A stretch of DNA of 64,000 nt from an uncultured Myxococcales bacterium (GTDB lineage: Bacteria > Myxococcota > Myxococcia > Myxococcales > Myxococcaceae). The stretch's first letter is position 1; every line of letters begins with the position of its first letter. The notes below the pieces were generated by a model that was not told the origin of the DNA, ran no database searches, and saw only the letters and a list, made by a program, of their open reading frames with translations. Positions 41,704 through 52,100 of this stretch are shown in pieces. The stretch spans positions 360,552 through 424,551 of the forward strand of contig CALJKW010000076.1 of the NCBI GenBank assembly GCA_937980205.1. Reading direction: 5' to 3'. Both the position numbers and the translations under genes were made by a program.

Positions 41704-43752
41704 ATGCTCGCTGAAACCCTCGCGGTCCTCCTGTTGGCTGCTGCCCCCGTCGCCCAGAAGCAGCGCCCGTACACCATTCAAGATCAGGTCACGATGCGCC
41801 GGGTGCTGTCGTTCGCGGTGTCGCCCGACGGCGCGCGCGTCGCGTACGTGCTGCGCACCACCGACGTCGAGGCCAACAAGGGCCGCACCGACCTGTGGCT
41901 CGTGAACACCGACGGCTCGAACAACCGCCAGCTCACGACCGACCCGGCCTCGGACACCGACCCGCAGTGGGCCCCCGACGGCAAGAGCCTCTACTTCCTC
42001 TCCACGCGCTCGGGCTCGAGCCAGGTTCATCGCTTCCCGCTGCTCGAAGGCGGAGAGCCGGTGCAGGTCACGAAGCTGCCCCTGGACGTCGCGGCCTTCG
42101 AGCTCTCGCGCGACGGCAGCCAGCTCGCGGTCGCGCTCGAGGTGTTCCCCGACTGCACCGAGCTCGAGTGCACGACGAAGCGGCTCGACGAGAAGAAGAA
42201 GAGCAAGGCGACGGGGCAGCTCTACGACTCGCTGTTCGTGCGGCACTGGGACACCTGGGCCGACGGCCGCCGCAACCACCTCTTCGTCATGCCCTCGTCC
42301 GGCGGAGACAAGGCCGTCGACGTGATGAAGAAGATGAACGCCGACTGCCCGACGAAGCCGTTCGGCGGCGCGGAAGACTTCACCTGGGCGCCCGACGGCA
42401 AGAGCCTCGTCTTCTCGGCGCGAGACGTGGGCCGCGAAGAGGCGTGGTCGACGGACTTCGACCTCTTCCAGACCGACGCGACGGGCAAGACGCCGCCGAA
42501 GAAGCTGACGACGGCGAACAAGGCGTGGGACGCGATGCCCGAGTTCTCTCCCGACGGGAAGTGGCTCGCGTACGCGGCGCACTCGCGGCCCGGCTACGAG
42601 TCCGACAAGTTCTCGGTCATCGTCCGCGAGTGGCCCAAGGGCGCAGAGAAGAACCTCTCGACCGAGGGCAAGTGGGACCACTCGGCGCACTCCCTCGCGT
42701 GGTCGGCAGACAGCAAGTCGGTCGGCGTCGTCGCGGAAGAGGTCGGGCAGTCGGGCCTGTTCCTGCTCGACGTCGCGACCGCGCAAGCGCGCACGGTGTA
42801 CCTGAAGGGCACGATGGGGCACGCCGCGCCCGCGGCCGGCGCGACGTGGGTGGTGAGCCTCGATGATCTCAAGCACCCGGTCGATCTCTTCGTGGTCGGA
42901 GAAGGCGCGCAGCCCAAGGCGCTGACCCAGTCGAACGCCGAGGCGCTGGCCGCCCTGAAGCTCGGAGACTACGAGCAGTTCAGCTTCACCGGCGCCGGCG
43001 GAGACAAGGTCTACGGCTACGTGGTCAAGCCGGTCGACTTCGACCCGAAGAAGAAGTACCCGCTCGCGTTTCTGATTCACGGCGGCCCGCAGGGCAGCTT
43101 CGGAGATCACTTCCACTACCGCTGGAACCCGCAGGTGTACGCGGGCCACGGCTACGCGGCGGTGATGATCGACTTCCACGGCTCGACCGGCTACGGCCAG
43201 GCGTTCACCGACTCCATCCGCCTCGACTGGGGCGGCAAGCCGCTCGAGGATCTGCAGAAGGGCCTGAGCTCGGCGCTGGAGAAGTACCCGTTCATCGACA
43301 AGAACCGCATGTGCGCGCTCGGCGCCTCGTACGGCGGCTTCATGATCAACTGGATCGCCGGCAACTGGAACGACCAGTTCAAGTGCCTGGTGAACCACGA
43401 CGGCAACCTCGACGAGCGCTTCGCGTACTACGACACCGAGGAGCTCTGGTTCCCCGAGTGGGACCACGGCGGTCTGCCGTGGGAGAAGCCCGAGGGCTAC
43501 GCGAAGCACAACCCGATCGATCACGTCGCGAAGTGGAAGCTGCCGATGCTCGTCGTGCACGGCGGCCGCGATTACCGCGTCGTCGACACGCAGGGCCTGT
43601 CGACCTTCAACGTGCTCCAGCGGCGCAACATCCCGTCGAAGTTCCTCTACTTCCCCGACGAGAACCACTGGGTGCTCAAGCCGGCCAACAGCGTGCTGTG
43701 GCACGAGACCGTGCTCGGCTGGCTCGACCAGTGGACTGCCGCGAAGAAGTAG
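41704..43752 (+). CDS. S9 family prolyl oligopeptidase-type peptidase
   Basis: 682 residues. Weak signal-like N-terminus (LAVLLLAAAP), so probably exported. Residues 30-440 form a WD40/TolB-like beta-propeller (FAVSPDGARVAYVLR, PQWAPDGKSLYFLS and similar blade repeats). The alpha/beta hydrolase domain starts near 450, with the oxyanion/catalytic Ser in GASYGG (Ser542), the catalytic Asp in VHGGRDYRV (Asp623) and His in ENHWVLK (His655). It cleaves short peptides; acylaminoacyl peptidase-like. Confidence 0.93.
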   Translation: MLAETLAVLLLAAAPVAQKQRPYTIQDQVTMRRVLSFAVSPDGARVAYVLRTTDVEANKGRTDLWLVNTDGSNNRQLTTDPASDTDPQWAPDGKSLYFLSTRSGSSQVHRFPLLEGGEPVQVTKLPLDVAAFELSRDGSQLAVALEVFPDCTELECTTKRLDEKKKSKATGQLYDSLFVRHWDTWADGRRNHLFVMPSSGGDKAVDVMKKMNADCPTKPFGGAEDFTWAPDGKSLVFSARDVGREEAWSTDFDLFQTDATGKTPPKKLTTANKAWDAMPEFSPDGKWLAYAAHSRPGYESDKFSVIVREWPKGAEKNLSTEGKWDHSAHSLAWSADSKSVGVVAEEVGQSGLFLLDVATAQARTVYLKGTMGHAAPAAGATWVVSLDDLKHPVDLFVVGEGAQPKALTQSNAEALAALKLGDYEQFSFTGAGGDKVYGYVVKPVDFDPKKKYPLAFLIHGGPQGSFGDHFHYRWNPQVYAGHGYAAVMIDFHGSTGYGQAFTDSIRLDWGGKPLEDLQKGLSSALEKYPFIDKNRMCALGASYGGFMINWIAGNWNDQFKCLVNHDGNLDERFAYYDTEELWFPEWDHGGLPWEKPEGYAKHNPIDHVAKWKLPMLVVHGGRDYRVVDTQGLSTFNVLQRRNIPSKFLYFPDENHWVLKPANSVLWHETVLGWLDQWTAAKK

Positions 43753-43756
43753 CGCG

Positions 43757-45718
43757 TCAGATGTCTTCGCAGCCGCTCAGCAGAACGCGCACGTTCAAAG
43801 GCGCCCCGCCGTCGACGACGGAGACACCTCCGACGTCGGTCGCACCGGTGCACGTGAGCGAGCGGCTGACGCGAAGCAGAGGCGAGCTCATCACCGAGCA
43901 GTTCTTCCCCGCGAAGAGGTTGTTGCGCGCGTCCACGGTCACGGGCCCCGTGAACGTGTCGAGGCACAGCCCACCACCCAGGTTCGGGTTCTCTCCGGCC
44001 AACGATTGCAGCCGATTCGGTCCCGCAGCGCCGTTGAGCAGCAGACCACCGCCGTTGCCGTAGAACGCGCGCACCGAGAACCCCGCGCGCGCGTTGCCGA
44101 GCAGCACGTTGTCGCGGAACGCGCTGATCGCGGCGTTCGAGCTCGCACGTACGCCGTCGGTGCCGTTGCCGACGGCCACCAGCCCCTCGATGCGGTTGAA
44201 GATCGCCGCCGTCCCAGGCGGGTAGGTGAGGTAGAGCCCGGCGCCCGTGTTGTCGTTCGCAGCGACGGTACCCTCGCCGGTCATCCCCGCGTCGGGCCCG
44301 GGCACGCCGAGGATGACCACCGCGCCCAGCCGGTCGACGAGCACGCCGTGCTGGCCGTTGCGCGCAAACGTCGCCCGCTGGCCTGCGGGAGGAACGAGCC
44401 GCGCCGTGCCGTCGGAGACGTGGAGACCGCTGCCGGCGTTGTCGCTCGAGCTGCCCGTCACCAGTACGCTTCCGCCTTCGACCCGCACACCGTCTCCGGC
44501 CATGTTCCTCACCGTGACGTTGGTGAGCTGGTTGCTGATGAAGCTCGTGCCGGGCAGCACGCGAACACCGCCGCCGGCTACGCCTCGGCCGTCGAGCACC
44601 AGGTCGTGCAGCGACGAGCTCATGCCGTTGATCTCGAACACGTAGACGCCCGGGCTGCCAATCACGGTGCGCGGGACCGAGGCGTTGTCCGACGCGACGC
44701 TCACGTTCGGGGGCAGTCTCAGCGGCAGCGCCTCACCACCATCGACGTCACCCTGAAGGGAGATCGTCCGCAGTCCTCCGTCGACTGCCAGCGCGAACTG
44801 AATCGCCCGGCCAATCGTCTTGAAGCAGCACGCGGGCGACGGAGAGCCGTTGCCCGTCCCGCTGACGTCGCTGCCGAGCAGAGGATCCACGCAGAGCGTG
44901 TTGCCCGACGGCGCCGCGCAGTCGGTGCAGACGTTGCCGATGCACTGCTGACCGCCGCTGCACTGCGCCTGCGTGCAGCAGTTGCCCGGCACGCAGCTCG
45001 CCGCCGTGCCCGACGTGCAGCAGACGTCCTGCGCGTTGGCCGCAGCGCACGGGGTGTTCACCGCCGTCGTCGTGCCGGTCGTGCTCGCCGTGCCACACGC
45101 GCCCATCACGCACTGGCCCGTGTTGCGGTTGCAGATTCTTCCGGCGCCGTACCCCGCGCGGCAGTGCGCGTCCGACGTGCAGGGCCGGCACCGGTGGGCC
45201 GGCACTTCGCAGACGAACCCGGCGGACGCTCCGGTGCAGTCGTTGGCGACGCGGCAGTCGCCGGGCACGCACGCGCCGAGCACGCAGCGCCACGCCGCGG
45301 TGGTGAGGCCACCGTACGCCGAGGCGCACGCCTGGTCCTCTGCCGGGCCACTGCACGGCGCGCAGGTCTGAGCCCGGCACAGGCCTCCGGGCGCGTCGAG
45401 CGACGAGCACGCGCGCGCGGGTGTATCGAGCACGTTGCGGCAGTCGCTGAAGCCCGCGTCGAACGCGCTCCCGCCGCCCGCGCCGCCCGCGCCGCCTGCG
45501 CCGCCTGCGCCGCCTGCGCCTGCGCTGCCTCCGGCTCCACCGGTCGCTCCCGCTGCGCCTCCCCCGGCGCCGCCCGCATTGCCGCCGGCGCCTCCCGCGC
45601 GGCCGCCGCCGCGCCCTCCGCTGCCTCCGCTGCCTCCGCCGTCTGCGGGTGGCTCTTCCGGCGGTGAGCAGGCCACGGCAACTGCGAGCCACGGAAGCAT
45701 CACGAGCAGGCGGCGCAT
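43757..45718 (-). CDS. Gly-rich-linker beta-helix lipoprotein
   Basis: 653 residues. Lipobox LAVAVAC at the N-terminus; residues 25-85 are a Gly/Ala-rich linker of GGAGG repeats. Next come many cysteines (about residues 95-290, including a CPACTSDAHCRAG-like part) and then a right-handed parallel beta-helix of the pectate-lyase kind (residues about 300-640: GLHVSDGTARL, VLLGNARAGFSVR and similar rungs rich in Asn and Gly). Last gene of the pilus-type operon. It could be a surface-exposed adhesin or polysaccharide-binding protein; lyase residues are not identifiable. Confidence 0.75.
   Translation of the reverse strand: MRRLLVMLPWLAVAVACSPPEEPPADGGGSGGSGGRGGGRAGGAGGNAGGAGGGAAGATGGAGGSAGAGGAGGAGGAGGAGGGSAFDAGFSDCRNVLDTPARACSSLDAPGGLCRAQTCAPCSGPAEDQACASAYGGLTTAAWRCVLGACVPGDCRVANDCTGASAGFVCEVPAHRCRPCTSDAHCRAGYGAGRICNRNTGQCVMGACGTASTTGTTTAVNTPCAAANAQDVCCTSGTAASCVPGNCCTQAQCSGGQQCIGNVCTDCAAPSGNTLCVDPLLGSDVSGTGNGSPSPACCFKTIGRAIQFALAVDGGLRTISLQGDVDGGEALPLRLPPNVSVASDNASVPRTVIGSPGVYVFEINGMSSSLHDLVLDGRGVAGGGVRVLPGTSFISNQLTNVTVRNMAGDGVRVEGGSVLVTGSSSDNAGSGLHVSDGTARLVPPAGQRATFARNGQHGVLVDRLGAVVILGVPGPDAGMTGEGTVAANDNTGAGLYLTYPPGTAAIFNRIEGLVAVGNGTDGVRASSNAAISAFRDNVLLGNARAGFSVRAFYGNGGGLLLNGAAGPNRLQSLAGENPNLGGGLCLDTFTGPVTVDARNNLFAGKNCSVMSSPLLRVSRSLTCTGATDVGGVSVVDGGAPLNVRVLLSGCEDI
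45480..45645. repeat. Low-complexity Gly/Ala-encoding run in the beta-helix lipoprotein
   Basis: Irregular repeats of gcc/gcg and gga-type triplets encode GGAGG units between the lipobox and the folded domain. A flexible surface linker; likely to be length-variable between strains. Confidence 0.7.
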
Positions 45719-45839
45719 CTGCTGAAGACTAGTACGACAACGCGCAGGTTCGTGCCGTGCTGGGCCGCCGATTCATCGCTGCCTGGTTTCGGGAACACTC
45801 CCAGGCGGCGCGAGGGCACACGGCCCCGTCTCACGGCGC

Positions 45840-46394
45840 TTACATCGACCCGGCGTCGAACCGCTCGGGCACGGCGTCGATGACCTTGAGCTTCACCGAC
45901 GTCGAGGTGCAGTGGGGACACTTCGGCTGCGGCGCGGAGAGCACGACGGGCGGCCACCGCTCGATGTCGGCGAGTGGCGACGGCGATGAGATCAGGAACA
46001 GCTCGACGTCGCCCGCGAACGGGAAGCGCAGCCCGTCGGGGTTTTCCTTGCTCCAGTCCGGCGCGTAGGCGCCGCGGTCCCACGGCTCGGAGGGTTCGGG
46101 TGCCCACTGCACCGTCGTCTCGCCGTTGTGCGCCGAGACGACGTACACGAAGCACAGGTCCGACACCTCGACCTCGAAGTCGAGCGACTCGAGCGTGGTG
46201 ATGGTGTCTCCCGCCTTGACGTTCCGCACGTTGCCGGCGTTCACCGCCCGCAGTGCGGCGAGCTTCGGGCCGCCGGCGCCGGGCGCCGCGGGTGGGGCGG
46301 CCTTGCGGTGCGTGAGCATCCAGGCCATCGCGGCGGCGAACGCGACGAAGCCCACGATGCCGATGACCCACTGTGTGCGAGCAGAGCGGCTCAT
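45840..46394 (-). CDS. Membrane-anchored protein of unknown function in the pilus operon
   Basis: 184 residues. N-terminal segment (WVIGIVGFVAFAAAMAWML) serves as a signal anchor. The rest is a beta-rich periplasmic part with a CPHC motif near residue 160, perhaps metal- or disulfide-bearing, and the preceding strand series FEVEVSDLCFVYVVSAHNG. The overlap and short gaps with the PilX-like gene suggest co-expression with pilus genes. No family recognised. Confidence 0.65.
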   Translation of the reverse strand: MSRSARTQWVIGIVGFVAFAAAMAWMLTHRKAAPPAAPGAGGPKLAALRAVNAGNVRNVKAGDTITTLESLDFEVEVSDLCFVYVVSAHNGETTVQWAPEPSEPWDRGAYAPDWSKENPDGLRFPFAGDVELFLISSPSPLADIERWPPVVLSAPQPKCPHCTSTSVKLKVIDAVPERFDAGSM

Positions 46395-46398
46395 CCGC

Positions 46399-46944
46399 TC
46401 AGTTCGACACCACGTTGCCGTAGTCGTCCTGGGTTCTCAGCGTGCCGGACGTCGTGCCCTTCTGAACCGTGAGCTCGACCTCCGACGTGTAGAGGCTCGC
46501 CGACGTCGGGGAATAGCCGACGAAGCCGATTGCACGAATGGTGTAGAGGTTCGCGGGGGCGCCGACGTCGGACGGCCGGTAGACGATGTAGCGGTACTGC
46601 AGGCCGCCGCCCTCGCGCACGTCGAGCGTGGGGCCGTTGTCGACGGTGACGGGTCCCAACATGTTGGTGCAGGTGGTCCACGGATCGGGGCCACCGCAGG
46701 TGACGGTCGAGGCATTGAGCGTCTCCACCATGAGCGCGCCAGAGCGGACTCGGGCGAGCGCGTCTTGCGCGCCCTGCTCGGCGCGCACTGCCGCGAGGCT
46801 GTGGGCGTTCATCGCAGTGCCGAGGTACGCATGGTCTTCCGCCTGCGTGTAGAAGGCCGTGACCGCGAGGCTCAGCGCCAGGAGGACGAAGATGACCGCA
46901 AGCATCATCCACCCGCGGGGCCGTCTCGTCTTCGTCTGCCTCAT
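46399..46944 (-). CDS. PilX-like pilus assembly protein
   Basis: 181 residues. Opens with basic RQTKTRRPRGW then a hydrophobic helix MMLAVIFVLLALSLAVTAFY, followed by an alpha-helical stretch (AMNAHSLAAVRAEQGAQDALARV) and a beta-rich C-terminal part. The helix is pilin-like but the usual prepilin cleavage motif (G|F/MxxxE) is absent, as in PilX-type proteins. Overlaps the PilW-like gene (ATGA). Likely part of a priming complex at the tip of type IVa pili. Confidence 0.75.
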   Translation of the reverse strand: MRQTKTRRPRGWMMLAVIFVLLALSLAVTAFYTQAEDHAYLGTAMNAHSLAAVRAEQGAQDALARVRSGALMVETLNASTVTCGGPDPWTTCTNMLGPVTVDNGPTLDVREGGGLQYRYIVYRPSDVGAPANLYTIRAIGFVGYSPTSASLYTSEVELTVQKGTTSGTLRTQDDYGNVVSN

Positions 46945-48137
46945 GGCACCACCTGTACGAGGTTCGTGAATCCCATGCCCAGGTCCATCTGAATGCGCCG
47001 GCGACCGTCGGGGGTCGGTGAAGGCACGTGGTCCTTCAAGGCGATGGCCGCCGCCTGGGGCACGTCGGCCATGGGCCGCGCTCCCGTGGCGGAGACGCTG
47101 ATGCGCAGGCCCGAAAGCCACGCTCCCCACGAATTGCGGGTGAGCACGTTGGGCGCAGGGTCCGCCATGATGTCGCACGCCGACGACGTCGACTCATTGC
47201 AGAAGCAGAACGCCTCGCTGCCGGGGGTCGGCGCTGGAGCACAGTCGTTTCCCGTGCCGGTCAGCGGCGAGCCTCGCGCGTAGAGCCGCGACGAGATCTG
47301 CAGGTCTTCCACACCGGGCTGCACCATCACCGGAGGCGTGCCGTAACCGAAGCCCGCCGGCTCGGCGTCGGCCTGCTGCCGGTAGAGCGACGATCGCGTA
47401 CCGGCGACGTCGTCGTTGCAGATCATGTAGCGGATGCGCGAGCCCAGCCGGTAGACGCGGGCCTTCGGCGTCGAACCGACCAGGCAGTTCGGATACGTCG
47501 TCGTCTTGTCCATCACGTCGTTGTAGTTCCGGTCGAGCATCGTGACGTTGATGTTGGTGGACCCCGACGGCCCGCCGGTGACCCGGCCGATGCACGACTC
47601 GCCGTTGTCCATCGCGAACAAGACGACTCCGTTACCCGTCGCGTTCTCGCTCATGAGAAACGGAGGCACCGCCGCGGTGGGACCCGACCCGAACTGCGTC
47701 AGCACGACGCGGTAGTCGGTGCCCGGCGCTGCGCCCGCAGTGATGCCCTGGGTGTCGCCCGGTACGAAGCCCGCGTGGCCGATCACCAGCTCGACCACGT
47801 CGGTGCCCGGCCGGCGACCGCCGGCGCCACAGCCCGTCGACGTGGTGATCTGCTGCATCAGGTTCCCGCCCGAGTCGAGCGTGGGAGGATCATTGAAGAC
47901 GCGCACCGCGAACAGCGGAGCCGGCCAGCGGTACCCGGCGTTGCCCAGCTCGGTCTTCAGCTGGGCGAGCGTGATCACTCCCGACGACTCGACGTCGATG
48001 AGCCGCTCGGCCTCGCGCCGCTGGCGGATGATGACCGTGAAGATGGCCGTCGCCGCGACCATCAGCAGCGACGCCACCGCGAGGCTCGTCATGACCTCGA
48101 TGAGCGACAGACCGCGCTTGCGCTTGTCAGCCCGCAT
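46941..48137 (-). CDS. PilW-like minor prepilin
   Basis: 398 residues. Type IV prepilin signal RKRG|LSLIEVMTSLAVASLL with Glu at +5 and the methylation/processing site after Gly. Long hydrophobic helix, then a beta-rich body with several cysteines (STGCGAGG, NGESCIGR, NDCAPAPTPGSEAFCFC). Size and position (after PilV, before PilX) fit PilW. It overlaps PilV by 11 bases. Confidence 0.85.
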   Translation of the reverse strand: MRADKRKRGLSLIEVMTSLAVASLLMVAATAIFTVIIRQRREAERLIDVESSGVITLAQLKTELGNAGYRWPAPLFAVRVFNDPPTLDSGGNLMQQITTSTGCGAGGRRPGTDVVELVIGHAGFVPGDTQGITAGAAPGTDYRVVLTQFGSGPTAAVPPFLMSENATGNGVVLFAMDNGESCIGRVTGGPSGSTNINVTMLDRNYNDVMDKTTTYPNCLVGSTPKARVYRLGSRIRYMICNDDVAGTRSSLYRQQADAEPAGFGYGTPPVMVQPGVEDLQISSRLYARGSPLTGTGNDCAPAPTPGSEAFCFCNESTSSACDIMADPAPNVLTRNSWGAWLSGLRISVSATGARPMADVPQAAAIALKDHVPSPTPDGRRRIQMDLGMGFTNLVQVVP

Positions 48138-48558
48138 CGGGAGCCCTCGAGAGCGTCGTGCTCTGCAGAAACCGCTTCGCCTGACCGTTGCCGTCGCGCC
48201 AGGTGGTCTCGACGTCGATGCGGTACGTTGGCCAGGCTGCGCCGGTGTCCGTGACGATGTACTGCACCGCGTACCGCCGCTCGGACCCGTCGGTGAAGAT
48301 GCCGCCGTCGGCCGCGCCGCCGCCGTCGAATGAGGCGCCCGGCATCGGAGTCAGGCCGTTGAAGCCCATGCTGGTGAGCTCGTCCATCGTCTGGTTCGCG
48401 TAGTGGGCCGCCAGCATCGTCTGCTGCCCGTTTCGCCCGGTGACTGACCCGCGCATCAGCATCGCAGTGATGCCGGTCAGGCCGATGATCAGCACGGCGC
48501 TCGCGATGAGCACCTCGACCAGGCTGACTCCGCGGTTGGGGACAGGTCTTCGTTTCAT
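48127..48558 (-). CDS. PilV-like minor prepilin
   Basis: 143 residues. Prepilin motif NRG|VSLVEVLIASAVLIIGL with Glu at +5; the helix is followed by a small beta domain (AVQYIVTDTGAAWPTYRIDV). Family PilV/T2SS minor pilin. It lies between the GspH/FimT-like and PilW-like genes, as in Pseudomonas-type minor pilin operons. Confidence 0.85.
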   Translation of the reverse strand: MKRRPVPNRGVSLVEVLIASAVLIIGLTGITAMLMRGSVTGRNGQQTMLAAHYANQTMDELTSMGFNGLTPMPGASFDGGGAADGGIFTDGSERRYAVQYIVTDTGAAWPTYRIDVETTWRDGNGQAKRFLQSTTLSRAPDAG

Positions 48559-48564
48559 GGCTCG

Positions 48565-49176
48565 TCAGTAATCGGTGTAGGCCAGACCGATGTCCGGCAC
48601 GTAGGTGTGGCGGGTCGCGGCGCCGCCACTTGATGCGGCGAACGAGATGTCGATCAGCGAGACGGAGACCGTGCTCGGACCGCCACCGGTGTCGACGGTC
48701 GACACCTTCGGCAGCGCGGGGTTGCCCGCCCAGCCGATGGTGACGCTCTGATTGGTCAGCTTGCCGCCCATGACCATCGCAGTGGGAAAGTTCACGACGA
48801 GGCGCGGGTCGAGCGGGAAGTTCGCCACCACGCGGTCGTCGGGCAGCGGCCCGCTGCCGTCGCCCTCGAAGAACATGTTCGTCGAATTACAGTCACCCTT
48901 CATCACGACGAAGATGGCGTTCCGGGCGAACGGGAAGCCCGGAGGCGGCGACCCAGGGCTGAACGAGGGGCCGTTGAACTGCACGAACACGGGGCACCGC
49001 ATCGTCATGGCCCGCAGCCGCGCGTTCGAGAGCAGGCGCGACGACGAGCTCGCCCCGCCGTTGACGACGCCGACCCGCACCATGTTCTGAATGGCCGCCA
49101 CGGCGATGCTGGTGAGGACGCCGAGAATCGCGACCACCGCCATCAGCTCGACGAGCGTGAAGCCCCGCCTTCTCAT
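48565..49176 (-). CDS. GspH/FimT-like minor prepilin
   Basis: 203 residues. Prepilin motif RRG|FTLVELMAVVAILGVL (Phe at +1, Glu at +5). The C-terminal domain is beta-rich with a buried Cys (MRCPVFVQFNG, KGDCNSTNMFF). Start overlaps the PilY1 stop (TGATG). First of the prepilin genes in transcription order, after PilY1. Confidence 0.87.
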   Translation of the reverse strand: MRRRGFTLVELMAVVAILGVLTSIAVAAIQNMVRVGVVNGGASSSSRLLSNARLRAMTMRCPVFVQFNGPSFSPGSPPPGFPFARNAIFVVMKGDCNSTNMFFEGDGSGPLPDDRVVANFPLDPRLVVNFPTAMVMGGKLTNQSVTIGWAGNPALPKVSTVDTGGGPSTVSVSLIDISFAASSGGAATRHTYVPDIGLAYTDY

Positions 49177-52100
49177 CAGCGAATTCTCCGGAACGAGCGA
49201 ATGTCGCCGCCCTTCGTCGGGGGCTGGAAGCCCAGCGTGGTGATGCCACCCTGGCTGCCGTTGACGGCGATGTTGCCCTTGTACGCGACGAGATCGCTGG
49301 GAATGCCGAAGTTGTCGAGCTTGACCACCGCGGTCTTGGTGCCTGCGCCGGGCTGGTTCGCCGGAGTGATGAGCGTCGGCACCAGCGTGCCGCCCTTCGG
49401 GTCGAACGAGTACAGCACCGTGTCGCCCGCGAGCGCGCACGAGCTCGAGGCCGTCGGAGGAATGTACGTGGCGACGACGAGTGCGCCCGACACGAGCACC
49501 GGCTCGGAGACGATCTGCTCGTTGCGGTGCGGCAGGCGCACCACCCACAGCGGAACGCCGTCGTGCTGCCCGCTCGAGAGCTGCTCGTTCTTGTCGTGCA
49601 GCGCGTAGATGTAGTTCGTGTTCCACGCGGGCGTGCCCGGGTTCTCCACGTCGCCGGTGCCGACGTAGTAGTCGCCCAGGTTGCCGGAGCCGTCGACCAC
49701 CGTGCCGACCTTCGGCCGGTTGTAGATCGGCGGCGCGGTACCGCCCGGCAGCGGCAGCGTGGTGACGGTTGCCACCGGGCAGATCGACGGAGTGCCGCAC
49801 GCGGCGTTCGCGTTGCTCAGCGTGTAGCTCGGCGGCGTCATGCCGGGCGGCGCGTCCCACGCCGGAGTGCGTACGATGGTCTGAATCGGGGTGGCGACGC
49901 CGAGCGTGCTGGGCGCGTCGTTGGGGTCTTCGGGGTCGAAGAAGCGCGACGGCGTCCAGAAGCTGTCGTTGTCCTGCTGCGCTGCCGACGTGTTGGCGAA
50001 CCGCATCTCGTAGAGCGAGCCGGTCTTGCCGCCGATGACGACGGTGTCGAGGTACGGGTTCGCGGGGCGGCGGAACATCGCGGGGCGCCCCGGGAGGCTG
50101 TTGCTGCCGCCGCCGACGCTGTTGTACCGCCGGATGAGGCTGCCGGTCAGCGCGTCGAGCACGTACATCGAGTCGCCCGCCGAGCCGCACGTCGCGCACT
50201 GCATGCCGCCGCCGAACACCGCCGCGAACTTGTCTTCGCCGTTGTAACGGATGCGCGCGATGATGGGGATGCTCCAGGTCGTGCCGAGGTCGGAGTGGTT
50301 GAAGTTCCACATGAACGCCGGCGTGCCGTCGTCCTGGATCTTGAGCGCGAACAGGCTGCGGCCGCCTTCACGCAGCGAGCCGATGCCCATGGTGAACCAG
50401 TCGCCGTCGTCGCAGCTCGCCGAGTCGCCGCTGTTGGCGCTCGGCCACGAGCCCGAGATGGTGCCGCAGACGTCGGTCACGGCCATCGTGTTGTCGACGT
50501 TCTTCTGGTTCGACATCATCGTGCGGTACAGCTCGGGCAGCTGGCTGCTCGGCACCCAGCCCCACTTCTCGTGACCGTTCGGACACGCGGGGTCCATCTC
50601 GTCGGTCGCGCACGTGGGGTTCGCGGTGGTGTCGGCGCGATCTTCGATGGCGTGCAGCATGCCTTCGCTGCCACCGACGAGGATGCGCAGCGGGCGGCAG
50701 TTGGTGCCCGGGGTGTCACCCGGAGCGCAGGGCTTGGTCCGCGCCTGCCACTGCTGGTACTCGGTGCGCTGCGTCGCCGTGGTGCCGCCCCAGTCAGGCC
50801 CGAAGCCAGAGCGGCCGACCACGACCGCCGACGAGTGCTCGATGGCGCCCGCGCGCGAGAGGCGCTTGGGCTTCGGGTTCAGGATGCTGATGTAGTCCTG
50901 GAACGAGTTGCTCGGCACGCCCGGGTTGCGGACGAAGTCGATGACGTCGGTGCCGTCGAGGCTGATCGGCGCGACGGTCATGGGCAGGGGGATGCCCGCC
51001 TCGATGGCGTTGCGCACCTGCGAGACGCTGCTCGAGAAGTTGTACGTCGTGCCGGCGACCTCGGTCTTCAGCACGCGCGTGTTGTCGGCGACGGCGTTGA
51101 GCTTCTGGGAATATTCCCACTTCTCCGAGAGCGCCCCGGTGGTGGGGTCGATGGCGTATGCGCGCAGGAAGCCCTGCCACTCGGGCGACGCGCTGGCGCC
51201 CAGGCCGCGCTGGAAGTTGCCGGCGTAGATGCGCTGGCCGTCGGTCGACAGCGACGGCTTCGAGCGCGAGAACGTGCCGCTCGTGATCTGCGTGAGCACC
51301 AGCGACAGCGCCGTCTGCAGCGACGCCTGGTCCGACGCGGTGAAGGCCGAGCCGGTGCCGCCGGCCGCCGCCATCGCGTCGAGCGACGCCGAGGCCGAGC
51401 CGCTGACCAGGTCACCGAAGCCGATGACGTAGGTGCGAATGCCCGTGGTGTTGGTCGGGTACCCGGTCGGAACGTGGCTCTTCATCGACGCGACCGTCGA
51501 GACCAGGTCCGGGTCCGTGAAGGCCGCCGGCGAGTTCTCGAGACCGTCGGTGGCGAGCACCACGAAGTAGTCGCGGCACTCGCGATCGATGTCGTGGTCG
51601 CGCATGCCCATCAGGTAGTCGGCCGCGTTCTGCAGCGAGCCCTTGAGCGGCGTGAAGTCTTTGATCTCCGGCGGCCCGTTGCGGAAGTAGTCGGAGACCA
51701 TGCACATGCCCTTCTTGTTCCACGCGAAGGTCATCGGGTCGACCGTGGTCGCGTTGGGCAGCTCGCACAGGCCGAGCGCTTCGTTGAGCGCCGCCTGACC
51801 CCCGCTCGGGTCGGTGTCGTCGGGAATGGGCACGAAGTTGCCCGCCGGGCTGGTCGGAATGCCTGCCGGGAAGAGGGTGCCATCGCCGCCGATGCCGCTC
51901 CAGCCGCTCTCTTTGGTGGCCTGGTTGTTCCACGAGCGCGTCACGGTGCCGGGCAGCAGCGGGCCGACCGTGGCGTTGGTCGGGCTGGCGCCGTTGCTGA
52001 CGCCGGGCTGGTACCAATCGGAGAACAACCGATACGTCGCGGCCGCCGGAGCGCCGTCTTGTTGGCACGCCGTCGCGAACGCGAGCGGATCACCTGCGGC

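Noticed and set aside
45480..45725. Plus-strand Pro-rich ORF opposite the Gly-rich linker
   Set aside because: Complement of Gly/Ala codons; no start context or conserved feature.
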